Source: an uncultured Gemmiger sp. (lineage in GTDB: Bacteria; Bacillota; Clostridia; Oscillospirales; Ruminococcaceae). Taken from it: a stretch of 64,000 bases of DNA. The stretch's first letter is position 1. Every line of letters begins with the position of its first letter. Position numbers and translations under genes: made by a program. Positions 8,856 to 17,752 of this stretch are shown here, piece by piece. The DNA is taken from assembly GCA_944388215.1 (NCBI GenBank), contig CALXHT010000042.1:1-64000 (forward strand), written 5' to 3'. Below the pieces are notes generated by a model. The model worked only from the letters and a program-made list of their open reading frames with translations. It was not told where the DNA came from and ran no database searches.

Positions 8856-9113
8856 TCATTTTGTCCGATGCTGCACCGGCAACGGTTCTGCATCCACCAT
8901 AATCACGTCGGCACCGATGTTTCGGATGGATTCCCAGGGGATCAACAGATCCTCCTCGTAGCCCAGCAGGCCAAATAAATGGCTGCGCCCCCGAAGAATC
9001 ACCGACTGGAGTTTGGCGGTGTGTTCATCGAACAGAAGGTCATCGATACGTCCCAGATTTTCGCCGCTCTTCATCTGAATCACGTCTTTTTCGCTCAGAT
9101 CGTGAAGTGTCAA
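8856..9113 (-). CDS. PRC-barrel protein, YlmC/YmxH sporulation family
   Basis: The 85-residue product is a single PRC-barrel domain. It starts TLHDLSEKDVIQMKSGENLG and continues with GRIDDLLFDEHTAKLQSVIL and a LIPWESIRNIGADVIMV end, matching the YlmC/YmxH family of Firmicutes. Members are linked to sporulation but have no defined biochemistry. The TTG start has GGAGGGG 6 nt upstream. It is transcribed alone, divergent from the HAD phosphatase gene. Confidence 0.8.
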   Translation of the reverse strand: MTLHDLSEKDVIQMKSGENLGRIDDLLFDEHTAKLQSVILRGRSHLFGLLGYEEDLLIPWESIRNIGADVIMVDAEPLPVQHRTK

Positions 9114-9168
9114 TTGAATCCCCTCCCCAACACAATGTTCCGGCTTATTCTATGCGCTGAAAAAGCAA

Positions 9169-9197
9169 TTGTTTCTTGCGGCGTTTCCGTGTATAAT
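9169..9197 (+). promoter_or_regulatory. Promoter of the HAD phosphatase gene
   Basis: TTGTTT (9169-9174), a 17-bp spacer and TATAAT (9192-9197) lie 37 bp before the ATG. An AGGGTTTT ribosome site follows. Confidence 0.65.
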
Positions 9198-9233
9198 AAA
9201 AAACAAATCATACACGGTATCCGGGAGGGTTTT

Positions 9234-9845
9234 ATGTATCAAAATATTATTTTTGATTTCGGCGGTGTGGTGGTGGACTACAATCCCCGAAACTTTTTGA
9301 TGGACCGCTTCATGAACAAGCATGCGGAAGAGATCGTCTATGATCTGACCTTTGGCAGTCAGGAGTGGCAGGATCTGGACCGTGGCACCATTACCCGGGC
9401 GGTGGCCAACCGAACCATGATGGAAAACGCTGCCCATGTGAACCGGGAATTCGAGGTGCGGACAGTGATTGAAGAGTGGTCTTCCATGCTTCGAACCAAA
9501 AAGACTACCGTCAAGATCATGCGGGCGCTGAAGAAATCCGGGTACCGGCTGTATTATCTGACAAATATTCCGGTGGATATTATGGATGAGATGCGGCAGC
9601 GGGACTGGTTTTCTCTGTTTGACGGGGGGATTGCCTCCTGCGATGTACATCTCTGTAAGCCGGAGCCCGAAATTTATACCACACTGATGCAGGAATGCAA
9701 CCTTGCCTATGACGAGTCCATCTTCGTGGACGACAACAAGATCAATGCGCAGGCTGCCTATAACCTCGGTATCACCGGGATTCTGTACAAGAATCCGAAA
9801 TCTTTTCTGCGAGCCCTGGGAGCCTGTGGTATCCAGCTGAAATAA
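9234..9845 (+). CDS. HAD family hydrolase (phosphatase-like)
   Basis: This 203-residue haloacid-dehalogenase protein opens with motif I, IIFDFGGVVVD, whose first Asp is the expected nucleophile. It has an alpha-helical cap, motif II in LYYLTNIP, the basic residue in CKPEPEIY, and motif IV in SIFVDDNKINAQAA. Such enzymes hydrolyse small sugar phosphates or nucleotides; the substrate cannot be read from sequence. The ATG at 9234 follows GGGAGG. It is a single-gene unit with its own promoter and a terminator shared with sigG. Confidence 0.85.
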   Translation: MYQNIIFDFGGVVVDYNPRNFLMDRFMNKHAEEIVYDLTFGSQEWQDLDRGTITRAVANRTMMENAAHVNREFEVRTVIEEWSSMLRTKKTTVKIMRALKKSGYRLYYLTNIPVDIMDEMRQRDWFSLFDGGIASCDVHLCKPEPEIYTTLMQECNLAYDESIFVDDNKINAQAAYNLGITGILYKNPKSFLRALGACGIQLK

Positions 9846-9854
9846 ACGCGAATG

Positions 9855-9889
9855 AAGCCCGACAGGATGATTCCCTGCCGGGCTTTTTT
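9855..9889. terminator. Bidirectional terminator between HAD gene and sigG
   Basis: AAGCCCGACAGG and CCTGCCGGGCTT form an 11-bp stem with one mismatch, followed on the plus strand by T6. The converging sigG gene ends at 9888, so the hairpin probably serves both genes. Confidence 0.85.
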
Positions 9890-10670
9890 AGCAACTGGAA
9901 GAAATCTGCTCCTTGATCCGGTTCAGCGCCCCCTTCTCCAGGCGGCTGACCTGCGCCTGGCTGATGCCGATTTCCCGGGCAACCTGCATCTGGGTCTTGC
10001 CGCCCAGATAGCGCATGGCTATGATCTTCCTTTCCCTGTCGGAAAGGGACTTTACGGTATCCCGGAACATGATGTCACTGATCCAGCTCTCCTCCCCGGT
10101 GGCATCGTGGAGCTGGTCCACAATGGCAAAACTGTCTTCGCCGTCAGAATAGACCGGCTCGTACAGACTGGCAGGCTCCACCACGGATTCCAGCGCCATG
10201 GCAACGTTTTCCGGAGAGGATCCCACTCGGGCGGCTATTTCGGATATTTTGGGGTCCCGGCCGTTTTCCTTCTGCAGCGCCTCCCGGGCACGCATGGAGT
10301 GAAAGGCGAGGTCCCGGATGGAGCGGCTGACCCGGACGGCATTGTTGTCACGCAGAAAGCGACGGATTTCCCCCACAATCATGGGCACACCGTAGGTGGA
10401 AAATCGCACCTGCAGAGTTGGATCAAAATGGTCGATAGCTTTGATAAGACCGATGCATCCTACCTGAAAAAGATCATCCAGGTTCTCTCCGCGGTTGGCA
10501 AATTTCTGTACAACGCTGAGTACCAGACGCAGGTTTCCCTGGATCATCTTTTTCCTTGCTTCCCCGTCACCGGAGCGGGCAGCCCGTATCAGGGCACTCT
10601 TTTCCGCCTCGCTCAGAACCGGCAGCTGTGAAGTGTCCACACCGCACAGTTCCACCTTGCCAGCATACAT
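9888..10670 (-). CDS. sigG: Sporulation sigma factor G
   Basis: Sigma-G directs late forespore transcription. The 260-residue protein starts MYAGKVELCGVDTSQLPVL, the diagnostic SigG N-terminus. Region 2 follows with RLVLSVVQKFANRGENLDDL and QVGCIGLIKAIDHFD, then region 3 and region 4 with the helix-turn-helix KTQMQVAREIGISQAQVSRL. ATG 10670 has GGAGGA 7 nt upstream. Unlike the usual spoIIGA-sigE-sigG run, it is separated from sigE by an oppositely oriented gene. Confidence 0.96.
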   Translation of the reverse strand: MYAGKVELCGVDTSQLPVLSEAEKSALIRAARSGDGEARKKMIQGNLRLVLSVVQKFANRGENLDDLFQVGCIGLIKAIDHFDPTLQVRFSTYGVPMIVGEIRRFLRDNNAVRVSRSIRDLAFHSMRAREALQKENGRDPKISEIAARVGSSPENVAMALESVVEPASLYEPVYSDGEDSFAIVDQLHDATGEESWISDIMFRDTVKSLSDRERKIIAMRYLGGKTQMQVAREIGISQAQVSRLEKGALNRIKEQISSSC

Positions 10671-10804
10671 GGAACCATCCTCCTTCCCGTCGATGAGGAG
10701 TATGGTCCGATTCCCGAACCAGCAAACAGAAAAACACACTGGGAAATTCTGCCGCACGGCCTCTCCTGAAAACGCATACCATGAGGGCAAAGGAGGGACA
10801 CTCT

Positions 10805-11323
10805 ATGGTTGAATCCATCTGGTTTGTGATTGTGCTGATCCTGCTGGCGGCGGTATCGGTAGCGCTGGTACTGACCATCGTACTGCGCGCCGAGGTACAC
10901 TCTTCGGGGCGTGAAACCCGAACCCAGTACCTGACCCCCAATTATTCGGACGTTGCGGGATTCCGGTTGACCGCATATCCGAACAATGAGCTGGTCATTC
11001 TGCAGCGGCTTTGGCTCATAGAAGAAAATATTGCCGCTTTGGATTACAGCATTGTGCCCGGACGTTACATGACGCTTTTCATCTCCAAGCGCGGGAAAAT
11101 GCGTTTCCCGGACAGTTTCTACGCCGACTCATTCGAGAGCGTGGAACAGTACGACATTGCGGGTATCACCGTCACCCAAAGCCAGAAAGCGGGCCGTCGG
11201 GCCGGTGTGTACTGGACGCGCGGTGATTTTGAATATCTGATCTATTCCGAGGAGCCGGAGATGAATATGATGAACGGGCTGACCTATTATTTTGTGAACA
11301 ACACCCGGGCGGAGGAATCCTAA
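10805..11323 (+). CDS. Single-pass membrane protein of unknown function between sigG and sigE
   Basis: The 172-residue product has one N-terminal membrane helix (about 5-28), then a soluble domain of about 140 residues with strand-rich segments ([28 protein letters not shown]). AAAGGAGGGA six nt before ATG 10805 fixes the start; the ATG at 10781 has none. It diverges from sigG (134-bp gap) and converges on sigE, overlapping its stop by 4 bp. The extracytoplasmic domain vaguely recalls DUF4367-type domains, but that is not secure. Position suggests a sporulation link; this is inference. Confidence 0.75.
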   Translation: MVESIWFVIVLILLAAVSVALVLTIVLRAEVHSSGRETRTQYLTPNYSDVAGFRLTAYPNNELVILQRLWLIEENIAALDYSIVPGRYMTLFISKRGKMRFPDSFYADSFESVEQYDIAGITVTQSQKAGRRAGVYWTRGDFEYLIYSEEPEMNMMNGLTYYFVNNTRAEES

Positions 11324-12033
11324 CCCACCGTTTCCAAGTCCCGGCGCAGCCGTTTGATGATCCTTTTTTCCAGTCGGGAAATATAGCTCTGGGAAATGCC
11401 CAGGGCATCCGCCACTTCCTTCTGGGTATGCTCCGATTCGTGGTTGAGGCCGAAGCGCAGTTCCATGATCCGGCGTTCCCGGGGGGCCAGGCGCCCCACC
11501 GCCAGACGAAGCGCAGCCCGTTCTGCGCTTCGTTCCAGCTCCTCCCCCACCTGGGGCTGATCGCTGGTCAGTACATCCATCAGCAGCAATTCGTTGCCAT
11601 CGTTATCAGTGTTGAGCGGCTCATCGATACTGGCATCTTGACGGCGGTTGGAGCTTTTGCGAAGATACATCAGGATTTCATTTTCAATGCACCGGCTTGC
11701 ATAGGTGGCCAGTTTGATGTTTTTGGAAGGCTCGAAGGTGTTGACCGCCTTGATCAGCCCGATGGTCCCGATGGAAATCATATCCTCGATGCCGGCGGAG
11801 GGCGTTTCAAATTTTTTAGCAATGTACACGACCAGTCGTAGGTTATGTGTGATCAGAAGATCCCGGGCAGCGCTTTTCCCGGCACAGAGCTCTGCCAGAG
11901 CCTGCTGCTCCTGCTGGGGCTCCAGGGGCGGCGGCAGTGTATCGGCGCCATTGATGTAGTGGAATTCCTGCGGTGAGGCCAGCCGTAGCCAGAGCGCCCG
12001 CAATGTACGGCTCACCAGTTCTCTTGTCTGCAT
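11320..12033 (-). CDS. sigE: Sporulation sigma factor E precursor
   Basis: Sigma-E is the early mother-cell sigma factor, made with a pro-sequence that SpoIIGA removes. The 237-residue protein has an N-terminal pro-region (about 1-30), then region 2 ([34 protein letters not shown]) and region 4 ([20 protein letters not shown]). AAGGGGAG before ATG 12033 decides the start over the ATG at 12051. It lies 20 bp after spoIIGA on the same strand. Confidence 0.96.
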   Translation of the reverse strand: MQTRELVSRTLRALWLRLASPQEFHYINGADTLPPPLEPQQEQQALAELCAGKSAARDLLITHNLRLVVYIAKKFETPSAGIEDMISIGTIGLIKAVNTFEPSKNIKLATYASRCIENEILMYLRKSSNRRQDASIDEPLNTDNDGNELLLMDVLTSDQPQVGEELERSAERAALRLAVGRLAPRERRIMELRFGLNHESEHTQKEVADALGISQSYISRLEKRIIKRLRRDLETVG

Positions 12034-12053
12034 AAATTTTCTCCCCTTCATGT

Positions 12054-12923
12054 CTATAAAAAGTCATTCCCGTACAGTGCTTCATACCGGTCGCTTCCGA
12101 AAGACTGGGGCGCAAACGCAACGGCGCTGCGGCCCAATCCCAGCACGCCATGTGGCGTGATCATGCCGATTCCGTTGACCACAAATCCTGGCAAAAGGCC
12201 GCGGGAAGATGCCGTGTTGCAGGGAATCAGGCGAAGCCGGGTGCCGGATGGCGGTTCGCCCGGAGACTTGCCGGAAAACCAGCCCTGAAGAAATTCCCGG
12301 ACGGATGGAGGCAACCGGTTTTGGGCGTCGGGAAAGCTTACCACCAATACCGGCAGACAGGTAATGGGATCGGTCAAATGGCACCCCGTATCCAGCGACG
12401 CCCGCAGATGAATCAGCAGTCCGCCCAATTCCAGTTCCAGGCCCACCGTCTCCACAGTCGCTTTACGCCTGGAAAAGCAGCGGGTGCCCACTTCCACCGC
12501 CGCGCAGCATAAGCCCGACAGAACCACCAGAAGCAGCGGCGAAATACGGAGATAAATGGCAAGATTTCCTGTCTGCAGGATCTGCGTACCGGTTTGCAGG
12601 ATCACAACCAGGACGAGACCTGCCAGTGCAATGTTCAGCGCAGCATACCAGCACATTCCCGTCACAAGTCTTCGCTTGTTTTTCCAACCGAAGGTGATGG
12701 CGGTAATCATCAGGGCCGTTGCGACTTTGTAGAGCAGCTGCACCGCATAGGCCTGTTCCGGTGCGAACAGAATGAGGGAGGACAGGGCTGCCGCACCGCT
12801 TCCCAGAAGCATTCGGGGAAAGCCGGCATGCTGGCCGCTGAGCAGTCCTGCCGCCAGCAGCAAAAAATAGGCTGCCAGGAAATTGACGAGCAGCAGCACG
12901 TCCAGATAGATTACCGTCTTCAA
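12054..12923 (-). CDS. spoIIGA: Sigma-E processing peptidase SpoIIGA
   Basis: SpoIIGA is a membrane aspartic protease that cleaves pro-sigma-E after a forespore signal. The 289-residue protein begins [20 protein letters not shown], has about five membrane segments in the first 150 residues, and then a cytosolic protease domain with the catalytic motif [10 protein letters not shown]. The length is normal. The start is TTG 12923 with GGGGAGG upstream. It forms the spoIIGA-sigE operon and follows the mutS2 terminator. Confidence 0.93.
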   Translation of the reverse strand: MKTVIYLDVLLLVNFLAAYFLLLAAGLLSGQHAGFPRMLLGSGAAALSSLILFAPEQAYAVQLLYKVATALMITAITFGWKNKRRLVTGMCWYAALNIALAGLVLVVILQTGTQILQTGNLAIYLRISPLLLVVLSGLCCAAVEVGTRCFSRRKATVETVGLELELGGLLIHLRASLDTGCHLTDPITCLPVLVVSFPDAQNRLPPSVREFLQGWFSGKSPGEPPSGTRLRLIPCNTASSRGLLPGFVVNGIGMITPHGVLGLGRSAVAFAPQSFGSDRYEALYGNDFL

Positions 12924-13002
12924 ACCCGCGCCTCCCCTGCCTGGCTTTATTACCAGTCTATGAGGAACTGCGAAAGAAAATGCGCAAACGGTGAAAGGCG
13001 CA

Positions 13003-13040
13003 AAAAAGTGACCTGTACCGCCTGGTACAGGTCACTTTTT
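13003..13040. terminator. Terminator after mutS2
   Basis: A perfect 17-bp stem, AAAAAGTGACCTGTACC with its complement, surrounds a GCCT-type loop. A/T runs sit at both ends. It lies 5 bp after the mutS2 stop and 80 bp before spoIIGA. Confidence 0.93.
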
Positions 13041-13044
13041 GGGT

Positions 13045-15417
13045 TTATTTCAATTCCACAACGGTGACGCCGCTTTCGCCTTCGCCATAGCGGCCGAGGC
13101 GGAAACTCTTGACGGCCTTGTGGGTCCGGAGATGCTTCTGGATGGCACTGCGCAATGCGCCGGTACCGTTGCCGTGGATGATATACAGCGTCTGCTGCCC
13201 CCGCAGCAAGCCGCTGTCCAGGAACTTGTCTACCTCTGCAAGCGCTTCCTCCACGGTATACCCCAGCAGATTCAGTTCCATGCTGGTTTTGCGGTCTTTG
13301 TCCAGCTGTACTCTCGTGCTGGAACGACGAGGCTCGCGCTGGGGACGTTTTTCCATCTTGTCAGGGGCACGCAGGCCGGTCAGAGGCACTTTGGTCTTCA
13401 TGATGCCAGCGCGCACTTCCACCATGCCATTGCGGTCCGGGCGTGCGGTTACGGTGGCCAACTGATTGAGTTCTGCGATGACCACTTCCTGCCCGATCTG
13501 CACTTCCTTGAGCGGTGTGTACTTTTTCTGGACAGGTTTTGTGTCGGTGCGCTTGAGGAGCGTTTCGGTGTCTTTGCGTGCAATTTCGCGGGCACGGATC
13601 GCGCGCTGGGCCGCATTGGTCTTTTCATCTTTCTGGATACGGCGAAGCTCGTCGGTCAGGCTGTAGGCTTCATTCTGTACTTTCTGGATCAGTTCATGAG
13701 CCTGACGGCGGGCATCCTCTAGCTCCTGCTTTCCCTGCTCGATCAGCTGATCCCGCTTCTTCTCGGCGCTCTCCAAGGCATGCTCCGCCTCATAGCGGGC
13801 CTTTTCTGCTTCGTCCTGAGCGCTCTTCAGCTGCAGTTTCAGATCATCCAGCTGCGCCAGCACGCTGTCCAGACGCTTGTCGTCGTTGGACATGTGGTTG
13901 CGGGCGGCATCGATGATTTCCTGGGGAATCCCCAGCTTGGCACTGATCAGGAATGCGTTGGACTTTCCGGGCACACCCACGCTCAGCTTGTAGGTGGGCA
14001 TCAGCGTTTCCACATTGAACTCGCAGCTGGCGTTCACGACCCCCGGTGTCTCCAGGGCGTAGACTTTCAGCTCAGCATAGTGGGTGGTTGCCATCAACAG
14101 ACTTCCCTGCCGGCGCAGCTGCTCCAGAATACTTACGGCCAAAGCGGCGCCCTCCGCCGGATCGGTACCGGCACCGAGCTCATCGATGAGGGTCAGCGTG
14201 CCATGTCCGGCGTGCTGAAGGATGCTGCTGATCCGTTTCATATGTCCCGAGAAAGTGGAAAGGCTTTGCTCGATGCTCTGCTCGTCGCCGATGTCCACGA
14301 GATATTCCCGGAAATTGCAGACAATGCTGCTTTCATGGGCCGGGATCAGGAAGCCATGCTGCGCCATGGCATTGAGCAGACCGGCCGTCTTGATGGATAC
14401 CGTTTTGCCGCCGGTGTTCGGGCCGGTGATGACCAGGGTGTCGTATTCCTCCCCCAGGGCAATATCCACCGGTACCACCTGCTTTTTGTCGATGAGCGGA
14501 TGACGTGCCCGGTTCAGCCGGAAGCGGACAGTATCGCTGACCGTCGGCATGAAAGCATTTTGCTCAACGGCCAGACGGGCTTTGGCCAGCAACAGATCGA
14601 TCTGCAGCATGGCCTCGTAGCTGTAGGAGAACTGTGGCTCCAGCGAACCCACCTGCACCGAAAATGCAGAAAGAATCCGGGTGATTTCCTCCTGTTCCTG
14701 GGCGCGCAGCTGCATAATCCGCGCGTTGGCTTCCACCACAGCGGTGGGCTCCACGAAGATCGTGGCGCCGGTGGACGAAACATCGTGGATGACGCCGCCC
14801 ACCTCACCGCGGTACTCGGCGCGAACCGGCACCACATAGCGTCCATTGCGCAGTGAAACGACGGCGTCCTGCAGGAATTTGTTGGTGGTGGAATTTTTGA
14901 TGATGTTATCCAGTTTGGTGCGGATGGAATCTTCGGTCTGCCGGATCTTTCGGCGCAGGTCATGGAGGGTGACACTGGCGGTATCCGCCATTTCCTCCGG
15001 CGAAAGGATGCTCTCGCTGATCTGCTTTTCCAGGACCGGCTGCGGCGCCAGCGCGTAGAACAGATCATCCGTGGGCAGCATGTCGTGTTCACTCAGACCG
15101 TACCACTGGGAAAGTCCTGCAAAATTGCGCAGTGTGGCTGCGATTTCCAGCAGCTCCCCCATGGAGAGGATCCCGCCCTTCTGGGCATGAGCGGTAATGC
15201 GTCGCACATCGGAAACGCTGCCAAAGCGAGGACTTCCGTTCTTGATCAGAAGCGAGTTGATGGCGTTGGTCTGTGCAAGCGCAAAACGCTCATCTTCCGG
15301 TGTGGTACAAGGCTCCAGTGCCAGCATCATTTCCTTGGTTTCACGGCACGCACAAAGCTGTACCGCCCGTGCGATGATTTTATCCAATTCCAGTGTGGTT
15401 TTATAAGCGGTATCCAT
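13045..15417 (-). CDS. mutS2: Endonuclease MutS2
   Basis: MutS2 is a MutS-like ATPase with a C-terminal Smr domain, linked to recombination control and ribosome-collision rescue. The 790-residue protein has the Walker A motif GPNTGGKTVSIKT, Walker B LTLIDELGAGTDP, a long charged coiled coil and the Smr domain with IIHGNGTG. The Smr motif usually written LDLRG reads LNLLG here, so nuclease activity may be altered. The ATG at 15417 has AAGGAG upstream. It lies 18 bp after recO. Confidence 0.95.
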   Translation of the reverse strand: MDTAYKTTLELDKIIARAVQLCACRETKEMMLALEPCTTPEDERFALAQTNAINSLLIKNGSPRFGSVSDVRRITAHAQKGGILSMGELLEIAATLRNFAGLSQWYGLSEHDMLPTDDLFYALAPQPVLEKQISESILSPEEMADTASVTLHDLRRKIRQTEDSIRTKLDNIIKNSTTNKFLQDAVVSLRNGRYVVPVRAEYRGEVGGVIHDVSSTGATIFVEPTAVVEANARIMQLRAQEQEEITRILSAFSVQVGSLEPQFSYSYEAMLQIDLLLAKARLAVEQNAFMPTVSDTVRFRLNRARHPLIDKKQVVPVDIALGEEYDTLVITGPNTGGKTVSIKTAGLLNAMAQHGFLIPAHESSIVCNFREYLVDIGDEQSIEQSLSTFSGHMKRISSILQHAGHGTLTLIDELGAGTDPAEGAALAVSILEQLRRQGSLLMATTHYAELKVYALETPGVVNASCEFNVETLMPTYKLSVGVPGKSNAFLISAKLGIPQEIIDAARNHMSNDDKRLDSVLAQLDDLKLQLKSAQDEAEKARYEAEHALESAEKKRDQLIEQGKQELEDARRQAHELIQKVQNEAYSLTDELRRIQKDEKTNAAQRAIRAREIARKDTETLLKRTDTKPVQKKYTPLKEVQIGQEVVIAELNQLATVTARPDRNGMVEVRAGIMKTKVPLTGLRAPDKMEKRPQREPRRSSTRVQLDKDRKTSMELNLLGYTVEEALAEVDKFLDSGLLRGQQTLYIIHGNGTGALRSAIQKHLRTHKAVKSFRLGRYGEGESGVTVVELK

Positions 15418-15435
15418 ACAGGGTATAGCTTCTCC

Positions 15436-16179
15436 TTATTCCAGTACAGTCTTCAGAAAATCCAAACTTTTCAGCCCATGCTCCAGGTGCGCCAGCACAT
15501 ACTGCTCACTGACCCGGGACAAATTCTTCAAGCTGGCCGGTGCCAGGGTGAAAGAAAACAATTTTCGGTCTTCGGCCAGACAGATATGACGCAGTGCATA
15601 CAACGCGCCGGTATCCAGATTGGGAATATGCCGGGCCTTCTCGGCACAATCGGCGCACAAGAGATTTCCCTCCACGGGATCAAAATAGAACTCCCCGCCC
15701 TCATACCGGCCGCAGCCCGAGCAGGCCAGAAGGTCGGGCTGGTAGCCGGCCATACTCATGGACCGAAGTTCATAAATAGTCTTGAGCTGCCGCAGCGGCA
15801 ATTTCTTCTGTCCGATCATATACAAGCTGTTCAGCAGCAGCCGGAGCTGCGCATCAGCCTCGGGGGGCGCCGGAGAGAGGGAAAGCGCTATCTCTGCCAT
15901 ATAGGTAGCCAGACTCATGCCTTCCACGCTCTCGGATACGCCGTAGAATACTTTTTTGACCTGGGCCGAATCCACAAAATATTGGCTGCGACCGCTCGAC
16001 AGGCTGAATTCCGAATAGCAGAACAAACCGCAAGCGCTGAACAGTTTGTTTTTCAACCGCAGGCTTCCCTTGGCGGAGGCAGACACAACGCCCAGTTCAG
16101 GGGTCAGCAGCGTCAGGATCTGATCCGCTTCCCCCAGCTTGACCTGATGCAGCACCAGGCCCGTCGTTGCAATCTGCAT
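15436..16179 (-). CDS. recO: DNA repair protein RecO
   Basis: RecO helps load RecA onto SSB-coated DNA in the RecFOR pathway. The 247-residue product has the N-terminal OB fold (TTGLVLHQVKLGEADQ) and a zinc site with C153, C156 (CSGC), C175 and C178 (CADC), followed by the helical C-terminus. ATG 16179 with GGGAGG 6 nt upstream is chosen over the ATG at 16200. It overlaps the YqzL-like frame by 83 bp and precedes mutS2. Confidence 0.92.
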   Translation of the reverse strand: MQIATTGLVLHQVKLGEADQILTLLTPELGVVSASAKGSLRLKNKLFSACGLFCYSEFSLSSGRSQYFVDSAQVKKVFYGVSESVEGMSLATYMAEIALSLSPAPPEADAQLRLLLNSLYMIGQKKLPLRQLKTIYELRSMSMAGYQPDLLACSGCGRYEGGEFYFDPVEGNLLCADCAEKARHIPNLDTGALYALRHICLAEDRKLFSFTLAPASLKNLSRVSEQYVLAHLEHGLKSLDFLKTVLE

Positions 16180-16282
16180 CTTCATCCTCCCGCAGCGCAC
16201 ATTGCTGCGCCTTGAAACTCAAGTAATCATAAATACTTCCGGTTTGCAAAAAACGAGCCCAATCCCCCGCTGAACCAGTCAT
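16097..16282 (-). CDS. yqzL: YqzL-like small protein
   Basis: The 61-residue frame opens with DWARFLQTGSIYDYLSFKAQ, which matches the compact YqzL pattern (W..F..TG.I..YL.FK) found between era and recO in Bacillus. GGAAGGGGG lies 6 nt before the ATG. Bases 16097-16179 also code, in another frame, for the start of RecO. The conserved part ends before that overlap and the rest is low-complexity. The function of YqzL is unknown. Synteny and the motif support the call. Confidence 0.65.
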   Translation of the reverse strand: MTGSAGDWARFLQTGSIYDYLSFKAQQCALREDEDADCNDGPGAASGQAGGSGSDPDAADP

Positions 16283-16362
16283 GCCTGCCGCCCCCTTCCG
16301 TTGGGGACATCATACCACAGCACACACGGAAAAGTTGTCCAACGAGGGCACCGGGGAAACGG

Positions 16363-17274
16363 TCAGGGCTTGGCGAACCCAAGGGTATTCAGGAGGTTTT
16401 CATTGTCACGCCAGTCTTCCCGCACCTTTACCCAGCACTGCAGATTGACCTTAACGCCCAGGAGTTCTTCAATATCCAGCCGGGCCGCCGATGCGATTTT
16501 TTTGAGCATCTGGCCTCCCTTGCCGATAATCATTCCTTTATGGCTCTTGCGCTCACAGTAAATATCCACATCGATATCAATCAGGTCCTTGTCGGGACGT
16601 TCTTTGAAGCGCTCCACCACCACAGCAATCCCGTGGGGAATTTCGTCCCGCATGAACAGAAGTGCCTTTTCACGCACCAGTTCCGCCACCAGTTCCTTCT
16701 CCGGCATATCGGTGAAAGCATCATCATCGAAATAATGCGGCCCCTCGTTGCCATAAGGCTTGAGGAGGGCAAACAGATCCTCGCACCCGGTTCCATCCTT
16801 GGCGGAGACCGTGACCACAGAATCAAAACAGCCGAAATCGGCAATCTGACGTTTGCGCTGTTCCAACGCCGCAAAACTGTCCAGCAAGTCCACTTTATTG
16901 ATGACCGCAATGGCCGGACCGCCCTTTTGCAAGGCCTTGATCATCGTCAGCTCGGAATCCGTAAAATCCCCCTGCGGCTCGAAGAGCATCAGGGTCACAT
17001 CCACATCCTTCAGACTGGCCGCGGCCGTCTGGGTCATACGGGCGTCCAGCTTGTTGTGTGCTTTGTGGATGCCGGGGGTGTCCATCAGTACATACTGTAC
17101 AGGCCCTTTTGTGATGACGCCGGTAATCCGGCTGCGTGTTGTCTGCGGTTTCTGGGTTACGATAGCTACCTTTTCCCCCACCAGGTAATTGGTCAGGCTG
17201 GATTTTCCCACATTGGGGCGGCCCACCAGTGCCACAAAAACACTGCTGGGCATTTCAGGAATCGGTTTTGCCAT
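16363..17274 (-). CDS. era: GTPase Era
   Basis: Era is an essential GTPase that binds 16S rRNA and assists 30S maturation. The 303-residue protein has G1 GRPNVGKS (18-25), G3 DTPG, G4 NKVD and, at the C-terminus, a KH domain with IIGKGGQMLKKI. ATG 17274 preceded by AAAGGTGA is the likely start; an upstream GTG at 17286 is possible. It overlaps the end of dgkA by 20 bp within the yqfC-to-recO operon. Confidence 0.96.
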   Translation of the reverse strand: MAKPIPEMPSSVFVALVGRPNVGKSSLTNYLVGEKVAIVTQKPQTTRSRITGVITKGPVQYVLMDTPGIHKAHNKLDARMTQTAAASLKDVDVTLMLFEPQGDFTDSELTMIKALQKGGPAIAVINKVDLLDSFAALEQRKRQIADFGCFDSVVTVSAKDGTGCEDLFALLKPYGNEGPHYFDDDAFTDMPEKELVAELVREKALLFMRDEIPHGIAVVVERFKERPDKDLIDIDVDIYCERKSHKGMIIGKGGQMLKKIASAARLDIEELLGVKVNLQCWVKVREDWRDNENLLNTLGFAKP

Positions 17275-17752
17275 TCGTTGATTCACCTTTCTGTGTTGCA
17301 GGATGATAACGGAAAATAAAGAAGTACGCCGGGATCAAGGCCGCTGCACAAACCACGCCAATCCAGGGCGACTGGCGCAAAGCATTTCCAATCGCATTCA
17401 GCCGCGGCAGGAACAGGCATCCCCCTACCGCCAGTGCCCCCAGGGCTACGATCAGAACCGCACCGGCTGCCATGTCCTTGGCGGCACCGGCGCTCCACCA
17501 GTGGGTGGTGTCCGGCTTGTCCACGGCTCGCTCCACCGCGGAATTCATCAGCTCCATTCCCAGCACCGCCGTAATGCAAAAAGCAAGCAAGGCCCATTCC
17601 ATGCAGGATAAATCGGCAAGCATGCCAAGAATGACGGCATAGCAGGCGGCACAGAGATGAAAACGGAAATTCCGCTCTTCCTGTACGGCGGCCCGAATCC
17701 CGTTCCAGGCATAGACAAAGCCGCGGCCGAAGCGCTTGATCTCAGACCTCAT
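17255..17752 (-). CDS. dgkA: Diacylglycerol/undecaprenol kinase family protein
   Basis: This small integral membrane kinase phosphorylates undecaprenol, or diacylglycerol, for lipid-carrier recycling. The 165-residue product has the family core GMELMNSAVERAVDKP followed by AKDMAAGAVLIVA, and three to four membrane helices. The final 45 residues add an extra helix and a polar tail beyond the minimal enzyme of about 120 residues. It overlaps ybeY by 11 bp and era by 20 bp. Confidence 0.9.
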   Translation of the reverse strand: MRSEIKRFGRGFVYAWNGIRAAVQEERNFRFHLCAACYAVILGMLADLSCMEWALLAFCITAVLGMELMNSAVERAVDKPDTTHWWSAGAAKDMAAGAVLIVALGALAVGGCLFLPRLNAIGNALRQSPWIGVVCAAALIPAYFFIFRYHPATQKGESTNGKTDS

